Below, piece after piece: positions 51,270-59,517 of a DNA stretch of 64,000 nt. A program made the translations under genes and the position numbers. Numbering within the stretch: position 1 is the stretch's first letter; every line of letters begins with the position of its first letter. Source of the DNA: Hydrogenovibrio kuenenii DSM 12350 (lineage in GTDB: Bacteria > Pseudomonadota > Gammaproteobacteria > Thiomicrospirales > Thiomicrospiraceae); the NCBI RefSeq assembly GCF_000526715.1, contig NZ_JAGP01000001.1:1736001-1800000 (forward strand), read 5' to 3'. The notes beneath the pieces were generated by a model, which was given only the letters and a program-made list of their open reading frames with translations, was not told where the DNA came from and searched no databases.

Positions 51270-51292
51270 TTATCCGTGCAGAGAACAAAAGC

Positions 51293-51320
51293 TTGATAAT
51301 TTTTAGCCCGCCCCTATAAT
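51293..51320 (+). promoter_or_regulatory. Promoter of tRNA-Pro
   Basis: TTGATA (51293-51298) and TATAAT (51315-51320) are 16 bases apart and end 14 bases before the tRNA, matching five and six positions of the sigma-70 hexamers. The spacer is GC-rich near the -10. Confidence 0.8.
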
Positions 51321-51334
51321 ACAGATTCAATTTT

Positions 51335-51411
51335 CGGGGCATGGCTCAGCCTGGTAGAGCACCGTCATGGGGTGGCGGGGGTCGTAGGTTCAAATCCTAC
51401 TGTCCCGACCA
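51335..51411 (+). tRNA. tRNA-Pro (anticodon GGG)
   Basis: A 77-nucleotide cloverleaf. The acceptor arms CGGGGCA and TGTCCCG pair, the D arm is GCTC/GAGC, the anticodon stem is CCGTC/GGCGG with loop ATGGGGT giving anticodon GGG, and the T arm is GTAGG/CCTAC around TTCAAAT. The CCA end is encoded. The sequence composition changes immediately after it, marking it as the probable integration site of the downstream island. Confidence 0.96.
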
Positions 51412-51466
51412 ATAAAATCAACAAGTTACACAAAACCAACCCCTTCATATTTTATCTTCAAAATAA

Positions 51467-51488
51467 AAAAGTCGCCAAAAAGTCACCA
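51467..51488. repeat. Tandem 11-bp repeat downstream of the tRNA
   Basis: AAAAGTCGCCA (51467-51477) is followed directly by AAAAGTCACCA (51478-51488). Adjacent direct repeats of this size just inside a tRNA-bounded island resemble integrase arm-binding sites; this is an inference, since no integrase gene is in view. Confidence 0.55.
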
Positions 51489-51513
51489 TGATTTGACCTT
51501 CTCTTATTTCATA

Positions 51514-51948
51514 TCAGTGCGATATTGAAAGCATAACTACCAAAATTTCTATATTGATTAAAACCCCTAAGCCAAAGAATAAATACAATAATTTAGAATT
51601 TTTTTGAGAAGCTAACAGAATTGCATTCATTTTTGATACCAAAAGCCCACTCTGTTTCTCCAGGCTTTTTTTAGATTCAAGAAGTATTACAGTATTTAAA
51701 TGGATTTCCTTTAGTAATTCTTGCGTAGATCTATGATTTTTATTTTGTTTATTTGAAAAATAATCAGCTTGATAAATTTGTGTTAATAGATGCAAAAATA
51801 ATGGGTTATTTTTATCCAAACCAGCTAGTAACTTTTTCATATCTTTTTTAGGAACTGGAAATTTATCTCCATACATTTCAAATGCTATATCTTTGAGATG
51901 CAAAGGAACATTTAATCCTTTCATTATAATTTTTATATCTTCATTCAT
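51514..51948 (-). CDS. Small tail-anchored-like membrane protein, unknown
   Basis: I do not recognise this 144-residue protein. It starts at the ATG at 51948, with GGAG six bases upstream (the frame continues to 51969). The body is helical and lysine-rich, with LLKEIHLNTVILLESKKSLEKQ likely a coiled coil near residues 78-105. A single hydrophobic helix close to the C-terminus (LLYLFFGLGVLINIEILVVML) would anchor it. It is the first gene of the island, runs toward the tRNA and is AT-rich. Confidence 0.6.
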   Translation of the reverse strand: MNEDIKIIMKGLNVPLHLKDIAFEMYGDKFPVPKKDMKKLLAGLDKNNPLFLHLLTQIYQADYFSNKQNKNHRSTQELLKEIHLNTVILLESKKSLEKQSGLLVSKMNAILLASQKNSKLLYLFFGLGVLINIEILVVMLSISH

Positions 51949-52083
51949 ACCAAACTCCAATAAATTCACTCTTATTGCGTTCAGCTTATAAAATTTTTTT
52001 AGAAAAAACTGAATTTGCTTTTTTTCTTACAAAATAAAAAAAGGAACAAAATCTTTTCATCTTCAATTCAAATTTGAAAAAAA

Positions 52084-52153
52084 TAATTAAATTAAATAAT
52101 TATTTTTTTAATTAATTTAATTAAAAAATGAATTAAATTCGGTAAATTTAATT
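52084..52153. repeat. AT-rich inverted repeats with AATTAAATT motifs
   Basis: TAATTAAATTAA (52084-52095) and its exact complement (52112-52123) form 12-bp arms around 16 bases. A second hairpin follows: AATTAAATT (52131-52139) and AATTTAATT (52145-52153) with a five-base loop. The shared AATTAAATT motif makes four copies in 70 bases. Confidence 0.7.
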
Positions 52154-52515
52154 AATAATCTATTTTTTGAAATTCTTTTCAATTTTTTTCTCCCAATTAA
52201 TGAGACTTATTTTTTTACTGAAGTAATCTAAATTTAATGATTAAAAAATTCCATCTTATACCTATATTCCTCCCCCTGAAGTGTCTAAATTAGATTGCGC
52301 CTAAAGTAGTGGGCTTACAACTTCCGTGAACTATTTTCTGACACCATCTCGGTTAGTCTTTGAAAAAATATTTTCTTAACTAATTGCATACTTTTTACAA
52401 ACAATTTACATACAAAATGCAAACAATAATTCTCTCAAAACCCAGAACCAATGCAGGATACAGAAGATTTCAGGTACGTATTAAGAAGCCATGTTAGGGT
52501 ATGATGTTTTCCAGA

Positions 52516-52576
52516 CCTGGGGTGCCAGGCACAGTAGGAAAGTAGGAAAGTAGGAAAGTAGGAAAGTAGGAAAGTA
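52516..52576 (+). repeat. Small hairpin followed by five 8-bp tandem repeats
   Basis: CCTGG-GGTG-CCAGG (52516-52529) overlaps the palindromic GTGCCAGGCAC (52522-52532). Directly after it come five perfect copies of GTAGGAAA (52534-52573) and a partial sixth. GTGCCAGGCAC-like palindromes often flank REP-type elements, but no transposase is here. Confidence 0.75.
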
Positions 52577-52701
52577 AAGGGTAATAGTAATGACATATTT
52601 TTATTAAATGACCTTTTTAAAAATCCTATTTAAAAAAAATTAATTAATTTGTAAACTCGAAAAAAGAGAAAAATCAAATAAATTTTTTTGGGTACGAATA
52701 A

Positions 52702-52902
52702 ATGAAAAATAAAATTGAAAAAGAACTCCTAAGACCCGCTGAAGTTTGTAGTTTACTTGGCATTGCTCTAAGTCACCTAAATAAGCTTTCTGAGTGTGAT
52801 CCCAATTTTCCACGAAAAATGATTATTAGCCCTCGCTTCACAGCATATCGAAAATCATCAATTTTCAAATGGCTAGAACAAAAAGAACGGGGAGAGTATT
52901 GA
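52702..52902 (+). CDS. AlpA-family helix-turn-helix regulator
   Basis: A 66-residue protein with the MerR/excisionase-like winged helix of AlpA regulators: LLRPAEVCSLLGIALSHLNKLS, FPRKMIISPRFTAYRKSSIFKWLEQ. AlpA proteins of integrated elements control excision or element gene expression. Its stop shares one base with the next start (TGATG), so the pair is translationally coupled. It supports the view that the region is a mobile island. Confidence 0.82.
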   Translation: MKNKIEKELLRPAEVCSLLGIALSHLNKLSECDPNFPRKMIISPRFTAYRKSSIFKWLEQKERGEY

Positions 52903-53444
52903 TGAAAAAAAGAATAAATTTAACTGAGCAACAAAATATTGTACTGGTATGCATACAATCAACTATTAGTAATGATGGAAAATTTTTAATTCTAAGATTT
53001 ATGGATAATCATAAAATGTCTCCATACATTTCTTTTTTCAACTTACTAACACAGAAAAGTGGAAACTCAACTTCAGCACCCGATAGCTACATACGAAGAT
53101 TATACAGATTAACTCTAGGTGTCGATGTGGGCAAGGGTACCAAAAGCTATGCTCGTAATTTCTCTGGGGATTTAATTGGAAAAAAGTTCATAGGCAATGA
53201 CTTGATGGCTTATAAAGCTCACGAAGATACAATAAAAGTAAAAAAATTAACTCCGCTCAATCCAATTTTCGAAGGAACTAGTTGGACTGCCCTAGGGCAC
53301 TTAATTGGTGTAAAAAGAGGTCCATACCATAGAAACTCGACCTCAAGACCTTTGAGCACTTCCATTAATAATGAAAGCGTATTATCTAATGTTTCAAATG
53401 AAGAATTTTGTTATTTTGATCCTAGCCCTGAATATGTTTTTTAA
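52902..53444 (+). CDS. Unknown 180-residue island protein coupled to AlpA
   Basis: I do not recognise this protein. The ATG at 52902 overlaps the stop of the AlpA gene by one base and has GGGGAGAG upstream; a longer frame back to 52869 would lie inside the AlpA gene. The product is soluble and basic, with SYIRRLYRLTLGVDVGKGTKSYARNFSG in the middle and NPIFEGTSWTALGHLIGVKRGP later (quoted only as landmarks). No signal peptide or membrane segment is seen. AlpA-linked genes of satellite elements often encode replication or packaging-control proteins, but nothing here proves that. Confidence 0.65.
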   Translation: MKKRINLTEQQNIVLVCIQSTISNDGKFLILRFMDNHKMSPYISFFNLLTQKSGNSTSAPDSYIRRLYRLTLGVDVGKGTKSYARNFSGDLIGKKFIGNDLMAYKAHEDTIKVKKLTPLNPIFEGTSWTALGHLIGVKRGPYHRNSTSRPLSTSINNESVLSNVSNEEFCYFDPSPEYVF

Positions 53445-53536
53445 AGTTGAAGCAGATTCAATTCTCGATTTTAGTTCCATGCTGTTTTTTACCTAAACCT
53501 TGACCAGGCTAGTTTTAAACTAACCATATCGTTTGA

Positions 53537-56500
53537 TTAAATTGAGTCTGTAGTAATTTTTTCAAAAATCATATCAAGCACGATTTCACCAAACAAACTA
53601 CGAACTTTATCCTGCGAAAGAACCTGAGTTGCCATTGAACTATGGCGTTCCATAGATTCGGCAACAGCCATCATTAACGCTTGAGGAAAATCGGTTAGTC
53701 CAACTTGGTCACGAGAGTTGTTTTTGAGTTGTGTTGTCACAGTTTTATTTTCCATTACTTTGTCGGTAATGGTTCGAGCAAAGTTAACCATATCATCATC
53801 CGTTAAATCACCTGAAAACACCTCGTTGAGCTGATTTACAATATTTTCTATGGTGTCAGTCTTCTTCTCAGATGCAGTTGCTGTTCCTGATTGAGTTGGA
53901 TCGAGTTTTGAAGACTCTAAACCGATGTCATGTTTTTTCTTATTTTTAATACTGTAATGCGTCAATTCAACATCGGTTAAATCTATTTTGTTTTCAATGT
54001 TTACTGTTACCAACTGCGGAGCTAGACCACGACAATAGGCAGACAGCTTTTCTAGTTCGGTATCTTCATAAGGATTGATTTGAGAAAGGAACTCATACAT
54101 ACGAACAAACTGTGTCAGACGCTTCTTAAAGCGATCCAATGAATCTTTGTATTCCTTAGCATCTCTAAGTTCTAATTCAGCGTTATGAATGGCAGCTTCA
54201 TTATTAGCCGCTTTTGCTGTTTCTAGTCGGTCTCTAACCGACTTCACTTCAAGCAATGCCGTTTTATAGCGAGTTTTGAATCTATCAGCGCCAGGCTTCA
54301 CGGCTGCTGACATCGCTTCTTGTTTGCCTTTAGGGTCGAAATAAGCTTCCGCAAAATCATCTACTTCTTTTTGAGTGAAAATGTTTTCCGCTTCTAACTG
54401 CATCTGGATTTCAAAAACGATATTGGGGTCTGTAACATCTGACAGCATCGTAGTTTCATAAAAAGGGCTGAAAGCTTCCTTGATTTCTTCTGGCGAGTTT
54501 CTGAAATCTATAATAAACACATCTTCCTTACCAGGATAAGTTCGGTTCAACCTAGCCAGAGTTTGTACCGCATCAACGCCTGAGAGCTTCTTATCAACAT
54601 ACATGGCACAAAGCTTGGGTTGATCAAACCCTGTCTGGAACTTGTTGGCTACCAGCATGACTTGGTATTCATCGGTATCAAAGGCCTTACGCATCTCACG
54701 TCCACGTAAGTTCGGATTCATGCTATGTTCCGTGTATTCCTTTTCAACGCCTTCGCCATCGTCTGCTAGTGAGCCTGAAAAAGCGACCATTGCTTGAATG
54801 CCTGAATAGCCAGAATCTTTAATGTATTTATCAAATGCCAATTTATAACGAACAGCCTCTTTTCGAGAGCTTGTTACCACCATTGCCTTAGCTTTACCAT
54901 CAAGCAGATGCATCACGTTTTCATTGAAGTGTTCTATGATGACGTAAACTTTTTGGGCAATATTATGAGGATGTAGCCTGACCCATTTAGCGATCTGAGA
55001 TTTCGCTTTGCGAGCATCCACTTCAGAGTCATCATGCGACGACAGCTTATACAGTACATCGTAAGTTGTGTAGTGCTTTAAGACATCGAGAATATAGCCC
55101 TCTTCAATGGCTTGCTTCATGGTGTAGTTATGAAAAGGCACTGGAATGTTCGTTGAAGAAGCTGGTTCGCTAGGGTTTGGTAATGTACCGAATAACTGGA
55201 GTGTTTTGTCTTTAGGTGTTGCAGTAAAGGCAAAGAAGCTGATGTTATGCGTATCCTGTTCTTCAACTGACATAGCCAACACTTCATCAGCACTTAATTC
55301 CACACCTTCTTCAATTTGTTCGGTACTCAGCACTTGTTTGAGTTTTTTCGCGGTAGAACCGGATTGCGAGGAGTGTGCTTCATCCGCAATAATCACAAAG
55401 CTTTTGTCTTTTAATGAAGTCGTCTTTTGGATTTCTTCTAAGACGAATGGGAAGGTTTGTATCGTAACGACAATAATTGAAGCTCCATCCCTGAGTGCTT
55501 CCGCCAGTTTAGTTGATTTACTACCACCGGACTCAGCACGAGTTATTGCATGAACCACACCGCGAGTTCTTTCAAACTGAGCAATGGTATCCTGTAACTG
55601 AGAATCGAGGACATTACGATCTGTCACGACTATCACTGTATCGAATATACGTTTGTTGTCTGCGTTGTGTAGAGCGGACAACTGATGAGCAGACCAAGCT
55701 ATCGAATTCGATTTCCCTGAACCCGCTGAGTGCTGAACAAGGTAACGCTTGCCAGCACCATTATCATAAACATCGTTCAATAACTTTCGTACCACATCCA
55801 CTTGATGGTAACGAGGGAAAATCATGGTTTCTGACTTGTATTTTCGTCCTCGTGCGTCTTCTTTTTCTTGGACTTCCAGATGAATGAACTTGCCTAAGAT
55901 TTTCAGGAAGGTATCTTTAGATAAGATGTCTTTCCAAAGATAATCTGTCGCATAGCCGTCAGGATTTAGAGGATTGCCTGCACCACCGTTATTGCCTTTG
56001 TTAAAAGGGAGAAAGTAAGTGCTTTTTCCTGCCAGTTTCGTTGTCATATAGACTTCATCGGTACTGACTGCAAAGTGAACCAGTGAGCGTTTTTTAAAGG
56101 CTAGCAGAGGCTCTTCTTGTTTGGTGAGCGTATCAACGGATAATCGGTCTTCTTTGTATTGATTAATTGCATCCCAGACGTTTTGGGTAAAGTCCGTTTT
56201 TAACTCTAAGGTCGTAACAGGAATCCCGTTGACGAATAAAACAAGGTCAATTGAGTTTTGATTGTTTTCAGAGTAATAAACCTGACGAATGACTCTTAAG
56301 ATGTTTTTGTCGTATTGAGTTTGAAGCTCATCTGAATGCAAATCCGGCTCAAATTGACATAAACGCAATCGGACATTCACATCTTTGATTTCATTTCGAA
56401 GGCAGTGCAAAGAGCCGTGGTTATCAAGCTGTCCAGCAACGAATTTGACTAAAGCTTGATCGGTGTCTTTTGCATGACGTTTTTGAAACTTCTCATATTG

Positions 56501-56650
56501 CTCTGGTTGAGTGTTTTTTACAAAAGCAATGACATCATCAGGGTAAAGAGCTAAGGCTTTGTCATAGCCCTTAGAATCGCCTTCAATCCACTGAGTGGAG
56601 CAGAGGCTATCGACTATTTCGGTTTCAAAGACTTTTTCTTTATGCTTCAT
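53537..56650 (-). CDS. hsdR: Type I restriction endonuclease subunit R
   Basis: HsdR is the ATP-dependent translocase and nuclease of the type I complex; it cleaves unmethylated foreign DNA away from the recognition site. The 1037-residue protein has the PD-(D/E)xK nuclease with Asp135 (SIDLVLFVNG) and the ELK at 149-151, then helicase motifs: Walker A QHSAGSGKSNS near residue 306, ADEAH at 422-426, motif III FTATP and motif VI QTLARLNRTYPGK. A helical C-terminal assembly region follows. It is the last gene of the operon, 22 bases after the embedded membrane-protein gene. All catalytic residues are intact. Confidence 0.97.
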   Translation of the reverse strand: MKHKEKVFETEIVDSLCSTQWIEGDSKGYDKALALYPDDVIAFVKNTQPEQYEKFQKRHAKDTDQALVKFVAGQLDNHGSLHCLRNEIKDVNVRLRLCQFEPDLHSDELQTQYDKNILRVIRQVYYSENNQNSIDLVLFVNGIPVTTLELKTDFTQNVWDAINQYKEDRLSVDTLTKQEEPLLAFKKRSLVHFAVSTDEVYMTTKLAGKSTYFLPFNKGNNGGAGNPLNPDGYATDYLWKDILSKDTFLKILGKFIHLEVQEKEDARGRKYKSETMIFPRYHQVDVVRKLLNDVYDNGAGKRYLVQHSAGSGKSNSIAWSAHQLSALHNADNKRIFDTVIVVTDRNVLDSQLQDTIAQFERTRGVVHAITRAESGGSKSTKLAEALRDGASIIVVTIQTFPFVLEEIQKTTSLKDKSFVIIADEAHSSQSGSTAKKLKQVLSTEQIEEGVELSADEVLAMSVEEQDTHNISFFAFTATPKDKTLQLFGTLPNPSEPASSTNIPVPFHNYTMKQAIEEGYILDVLKHYTTYDVLYKLSSHDDSEVDARKAKSQIAKWVRLHPHNIAQKVYVIIEHFNENVMHLLDGKAKAMVVTSSRKEAVRYKLAFDKYIKDSGYSGIQAMVAFSGSLADDGEGVEKEYTEHSMNPNLRGREMRKAFDTDEYQVMLVANKFQTGFDQPKLCAMYVDKKLSGVDAVQTLARLNRTYPGKEDVFIIDFRNSPEEIKEAFSPFYETTMLSDVTDPNIVFEIQMQLEAENIFTQKEVDDFAEAYFDPKGKQEAMSAAVKPGADRFKTRYKTALLEVKSVRDRLETAKAANNEAAIHNAELELRDAKEYKDSLDRFKKRLTQFVRMYEFLSQINPYEDTELEKLSAYCRGLAPQLVTVNIENKIDLTDVELTHYSIKNKKKHDIGLESSKLDPTQSGTATASEKKTDTIENIVNQLNEVFSGDLTDDDMVNFARTITDKVMENKTVTTQLKNNSRDQVGLTDFPQALMMAVAESMERHSSMATQVLSQDKVRSLFGEIVLDMIFEKITTDSI

Positions 56651-56672
56651 TTTTGAAATCTCTAAATTTTGT

Positions 56673-58235
56673 TTATCTTCTGGTTAGTCGTTTAAATGCC
56701 ACAATGGTCATCCATGAAAAAATTGACAGAAACACGCCAAAGAATAAAGATATAAACTCATAGTTTTTCTTTAATAAAGGGCCTATTATTAAACTGCCTG
56801 CCCAATGGTTAAGGCTGTCAATGAAGTACCTAACGAATGATGTATCTCCATTAATCGACAATAAAGGGAGTTCATCAACATATTTTGAATAAGCTATAGC
56901 AGCGACAATACTAATTACAAGAATAGCAGCAACAGGCCTAAAAATACTTTGCCCAAAGTTTGAGAAAAATTTGTTGAACCAGAAAATACCTTTTTCCACA
57001 TAATGACCTTTTTTGATTGATAAGTCTCTACGATAACATTCCATTTCGAACGCAAAAAATTTATTGGCTTCAAGAAAATTACCGACATCATCAAAAGAAT
57101 GTTTAATAATTCTAAAGGTTTCTCTAGGGGACTCTTCATCTACTTCAGCTTTGAGAAAATTAGGTGGCACTTCAAAATTCGCTTTTTCGATATCTAAACC
57201 AGATAGAAATTTTGAGTCTCTGAACGAAGATAAGCTTTTGAAAGTTACATATTGGAAAATAGTCTTTGTACTACTTTTTAAGCATGTGACATTTTCATAT
57301 GCAAAGAAGTCGCCATATATACTTCTTTTTGCGACAAACAACGTCTTGAAAATTGCACCATGGAAATCACATACCTTTTCGAAATTACAGTTGCTTTGCA
57401 TAAAAATATTACACTCAACCCCTTTCATCTCAAACTTTCCTTTAAATATAGAATCTTTAAGAATAATAGCTTTAAATATTTGCTTAAATTTATCCCCTGA
57501 ATTTAACTTCAGGCTCCTCTCTAAAGAACAGTTTTCAATAATTAAAGCTGGTATAAATTCATTGTGTTTTGTAAATAATGCGATATTACAAAATACGTTC
57601 AAGTTCTGTAGTTTTAGATATGACGAAAACGCACACTCATCAAAGATTGAAGTAAGCGAAGGCTCACCATCAGATGGGGTTAAACGAACTGATGTATTTT
57701 TAACTAAAATTGATTTATGGAAAGTGCAATCATAAAAATATTCGTTATAAGTGCGAGTCTGTTCTTGGCTTTCTTCTGAGGTTAATACTTTTGCATAAAC
57801 TCCAACCTCTACTTTAGTAAGGAACTCACAAGAATGGTAAAGAATTTTTGTGTTAGAACTAAAACCTTTAAATACTTTTTTTAAGTCATTGGATGTTGTT
57901 TGATCAGTGAACTTACAATCAACAAAAGTTATCTGTTTTAAGTAGCGTATAAAGTTTCTATTTTGGTTATTTCCGAATAGCGTAAACCCTTGTATTTCAA
58001 GAGTAACTTTGGATAGTTCTTCTACTAATTTCTTATAAGTTGCATATTCTGCCGGATGCTCTTTTTGCTTTTTTCTTAAAAAAACTTTAGGTGAATTTGA
58101 TGTCAAACTAACAATTAAGTCTGCATGTAAAATATCTTGAAACCAACTTTCATGCAAAAAAGAAAAAGCCTGTTCAACGATAGACCTCAATGGTTCATCA
58201 CACTTAAAACCGTTTACTATTTCATCGAAAGTCAT
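56673..58235 (-). CDS. Pentapeptide-repeat-like membrane protein embedded in the hsd operon
   Basis: A 520-residue protein between hsdS and hsdR on the same strand. It starts at the ATG at 58235 (or the GTG at 58241), overlapping the end of hsdS. About residues 100-370 show irregular every-fifth-residue Phe/Leu patterns, for example FKGKFEMKGVECNIF and CDFHGAIFKTLFVA, consistent with a right-handed beta helix of pentapeptide-repeat type. A helical segment (RETFRIIKHSFDDVGNFLEA) then leads to two transmembrane helices near residues 433-455 and 494-514. I cannot assign a function. Its coding sequence looks more AT-rich than hsdR and hsdM, suggesting later insertion. Confidence 0.7.
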   Translation of the reverse strand: MTFDEIVNGFKCDEPLRSIVEQAFSFLHESWFQDILHADLIVSLTSNSPKVFLRKKQKEHPAEYATYKKLVEELSKVTLEIQGFTLFGNNQNRNFIRYLKQITFVDCKFTDQTTSNDLKKVFKGFSSNTKILYHSCEFLTKVEVGVYAKVLTSEESQEQTRTYNEYFYDCTFHKSILVKNTSVRLTPSDGEPSLTSIFDECAFSSYLKLQNLNVFCNIALFTKHNEFIPALIIENCSLERSLKLNSGDKFKQIFKAIILKDSIFKGKFEMKGVECNIFMQSNCNFEKVCDFHGAIFKTLFVAKRSIYGDFFAYENVTCLKSSTKTIFQYVTFKSLSSFRDSKFLSGLDIEKANFEVPPNFLKAEVDEESPRETFRIIKHSFDDVGNFLEANKFFAFEMECYRRDLSIKKGHYVEKGIFWFNKFFSNFGQSIFRPVAAILVISIVAAIAYSKYVDELPLLSINGDTSFVRYFIDSLNHWAGSLIIGPLLKKNYEFISLFFGVFLSIFSWMTIVAFKRLTRR

Positions 58236-59517
58236 AGTCACTCACATTAATCTTTCCAGTAACAGCAGCAGAGATTAAAGCGGTTTTGCGTTCTTTGAGC
58301 AGTTCTATTGCTTGCTGGGATTTATCAATTAGAGTGTCGATTTTTTGGGTTTGGTTTTTAAGATATCCTACAATTTGACTCTGCTCATCAATATTCGGTA
58401 GAGGAAATTTCATTGGTTCAATGTGTTTATTATTTATTTGAGGTACCGTTGAAACATCCGCGATATCACTTAAACCTCTAAGTTTTAACAAATAGGCAAC
58501 GTACTCTGGCAAAACTTTGTTGCTTAACTCCCACCCCATCAAGTTTGGGTCAATGAAAGATTTGTCATTAACAATATTCACTTTGTTAGTAAAAATTGCG
58601 GCCCCTCTTTTGGGAAAAACAACATAATTAGATTTTGCTCTACTTGTTACAACTAAAGAACTATCGACAAAGAACTGTTTTTCCGATATTTCAAATGAGT
58701 CAAGTGACAAGCTTGATACTTTGATAAAAGGAATATCCCCAAAATTATTTATCAATTCTTCATTAATTGACTCCGAACCGAACAATTTTCCTAAATAACC
58801 ACACTTCACAACCTCCCAATGCTCAGGCACCTCTCCCAACCATTCAATCCCCGAATCTTTCATTGGCACATCAAGATTCAAACCTTTAGTGACCGCATGA
58901 CCAATTACCGCTTTGCGTTTTTCTTTAAGCAGCTCAATCAGCTTTTGTTGCTTTTCAATCAGGGTGTCGATTTTGTGGGTTTCACGGTCGAGGAAGTTGG
59001 CGATGGATTTTTGTTCTGCCTGACTGGGAACAGGTATCAAAATATTCTTCATTTCTGAATAGTTCGTGCTCCACAAGTCAGCTACAATCCCTTTACCGAA
59101 CCTATAAAATTCTTCTTGAAATGGCTGGCTTTTTAGCAAGTGAAGAGCATACTGAGGAACAAAACTTCTAGGCTGGAGGACAATACTTATTAAAGAAACA
59201 GAGCCTTCCAGTGCTGACAAACCAGAAGAACCTTTTCTATCAGAACGGCTATTTATAACAAAATCACCAATACACACCTTTTTACGGTTATCGCCAGCAT
59301 CAGTCTTTGCCGCATTATCAAGCTGCGGAACAATTCCATTTTTTGTAACCGATAATGGAGGGAACTCAGTATCGTTTACCTTTTCTCTTCGTTCTACAAA
59401 ATACTGACCCAATCGGCTTAGCTGCCAACTTTGTGGAATTCTGCCCAGCCAATCTAGCCCTGTTTCAAAATACTCTGAATATAGCTTATGTTTACCCCGT
59501 GTGATTAATTCTGACAT
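58222..59517 (-). CDS. hsdS: Type I restriction-modification specificity subunit S
   Basis: HsdS determines the bipartite DNA target for both methylation and restriction. The 431-residue protein has two target-recognition domains, opening with GLDWLGRIPQSWQLSRLG near residue 18 and GIEWLGEVPEHWEVVKCG near 222. Each is followed by the conserved helical spacer: ETHKIDTLIEKQQKLIELLKEKR and QTQKIDTLIDKSQQAIELLKERK. The start codon shares one base with the hsdM stop (TGATG), and the 3' end overlaps the embedded gene. The recognition sequence cannot be read from the protein. Confidence 0.96.
   Translation of the reverse strand: MSELITRGKHKLYSEYFETGLDWLGRIPQSWQLSRLGQYFVERREKVNDTEFPPLSVTKNGIVPQLDNAAKTDAGDNRKKVCIGDFVINSRSDRKGSSGLSALEGSVSLISIVLQPRSFVPQYALHLLKSQPFQEEFYRFGKGIVADLWSTNYSEMKNILIPVPSQAEQKSIANFLDRETHKIDTLIEKQQKLIELLKEKRKAVIGHAVTKGLNLDVPMKDSGIEWLGEVPEHWEVVKCGYLGKLFGSESINEELINNFGDIPFIKVSSLSLDSFEISEKQFFVDSSLVVTSRAKSNYVVFPKRGAAIFTNKVNIVNDKSFIDPNLMGWELSNKVLPEYVAYLLKLRGLSDIADVSTVPQINNKHIEPMKFPLPNIDEQSQIVGYLKNQTQKIDTLIDKSQQAIELLKERKTALISAAVTGKINVSDYDFR

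Larger units (their letters stand above)
51949..52701. other. Long AT-rich non-coding region of the island
   Basis: About 750 bases without a credible gene. From left to right it holds an almost pure A+T block with inverted repeats (52084-52153), a less AT-rich stretch around 52265-52350 with no recognisable content that may be a decayed mobile-element remnant, and a hairpin plus five tandem 8-bp repeats (52516-52576). It ends in the upstream region of the AlpA-type gene. Confidence 0.6.

Noticed and set aside
51349-51358. Repeat-family core inside the tRNA D arm (CAGCCTGG)
   Set aside because: The similarity is limited to a few bases that belong to the conserved D arm; the flanking AAAATC part is missing.
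52265-52350. Insertion-sequence end in the less AT-rich stretch
   Set aside because: It has no transposase frame and no paired inverted ends that I could find, so it stays only as a possible remnant.
52534-52576. Tandem GTAGGAAA repeats as a CRISPR array
   Set aside because: The repeats are 8 bp and directly adjacent without spacers, and no cas gene is present.
53445-53536. Second copy of the tRNA 3' end as attR within the island
   Set aside because: No stretch matching the tRNA T arm and acceptor was seen anywhere right of 51411 in this window.
57064-57735. 223-codon frame opposite the hsd-embedded membrane-protein gene
   Set aside because: The minus-strand gene has coherent domains, coupling to hsdS and membrane helices; the plus-strand frame has none of these.
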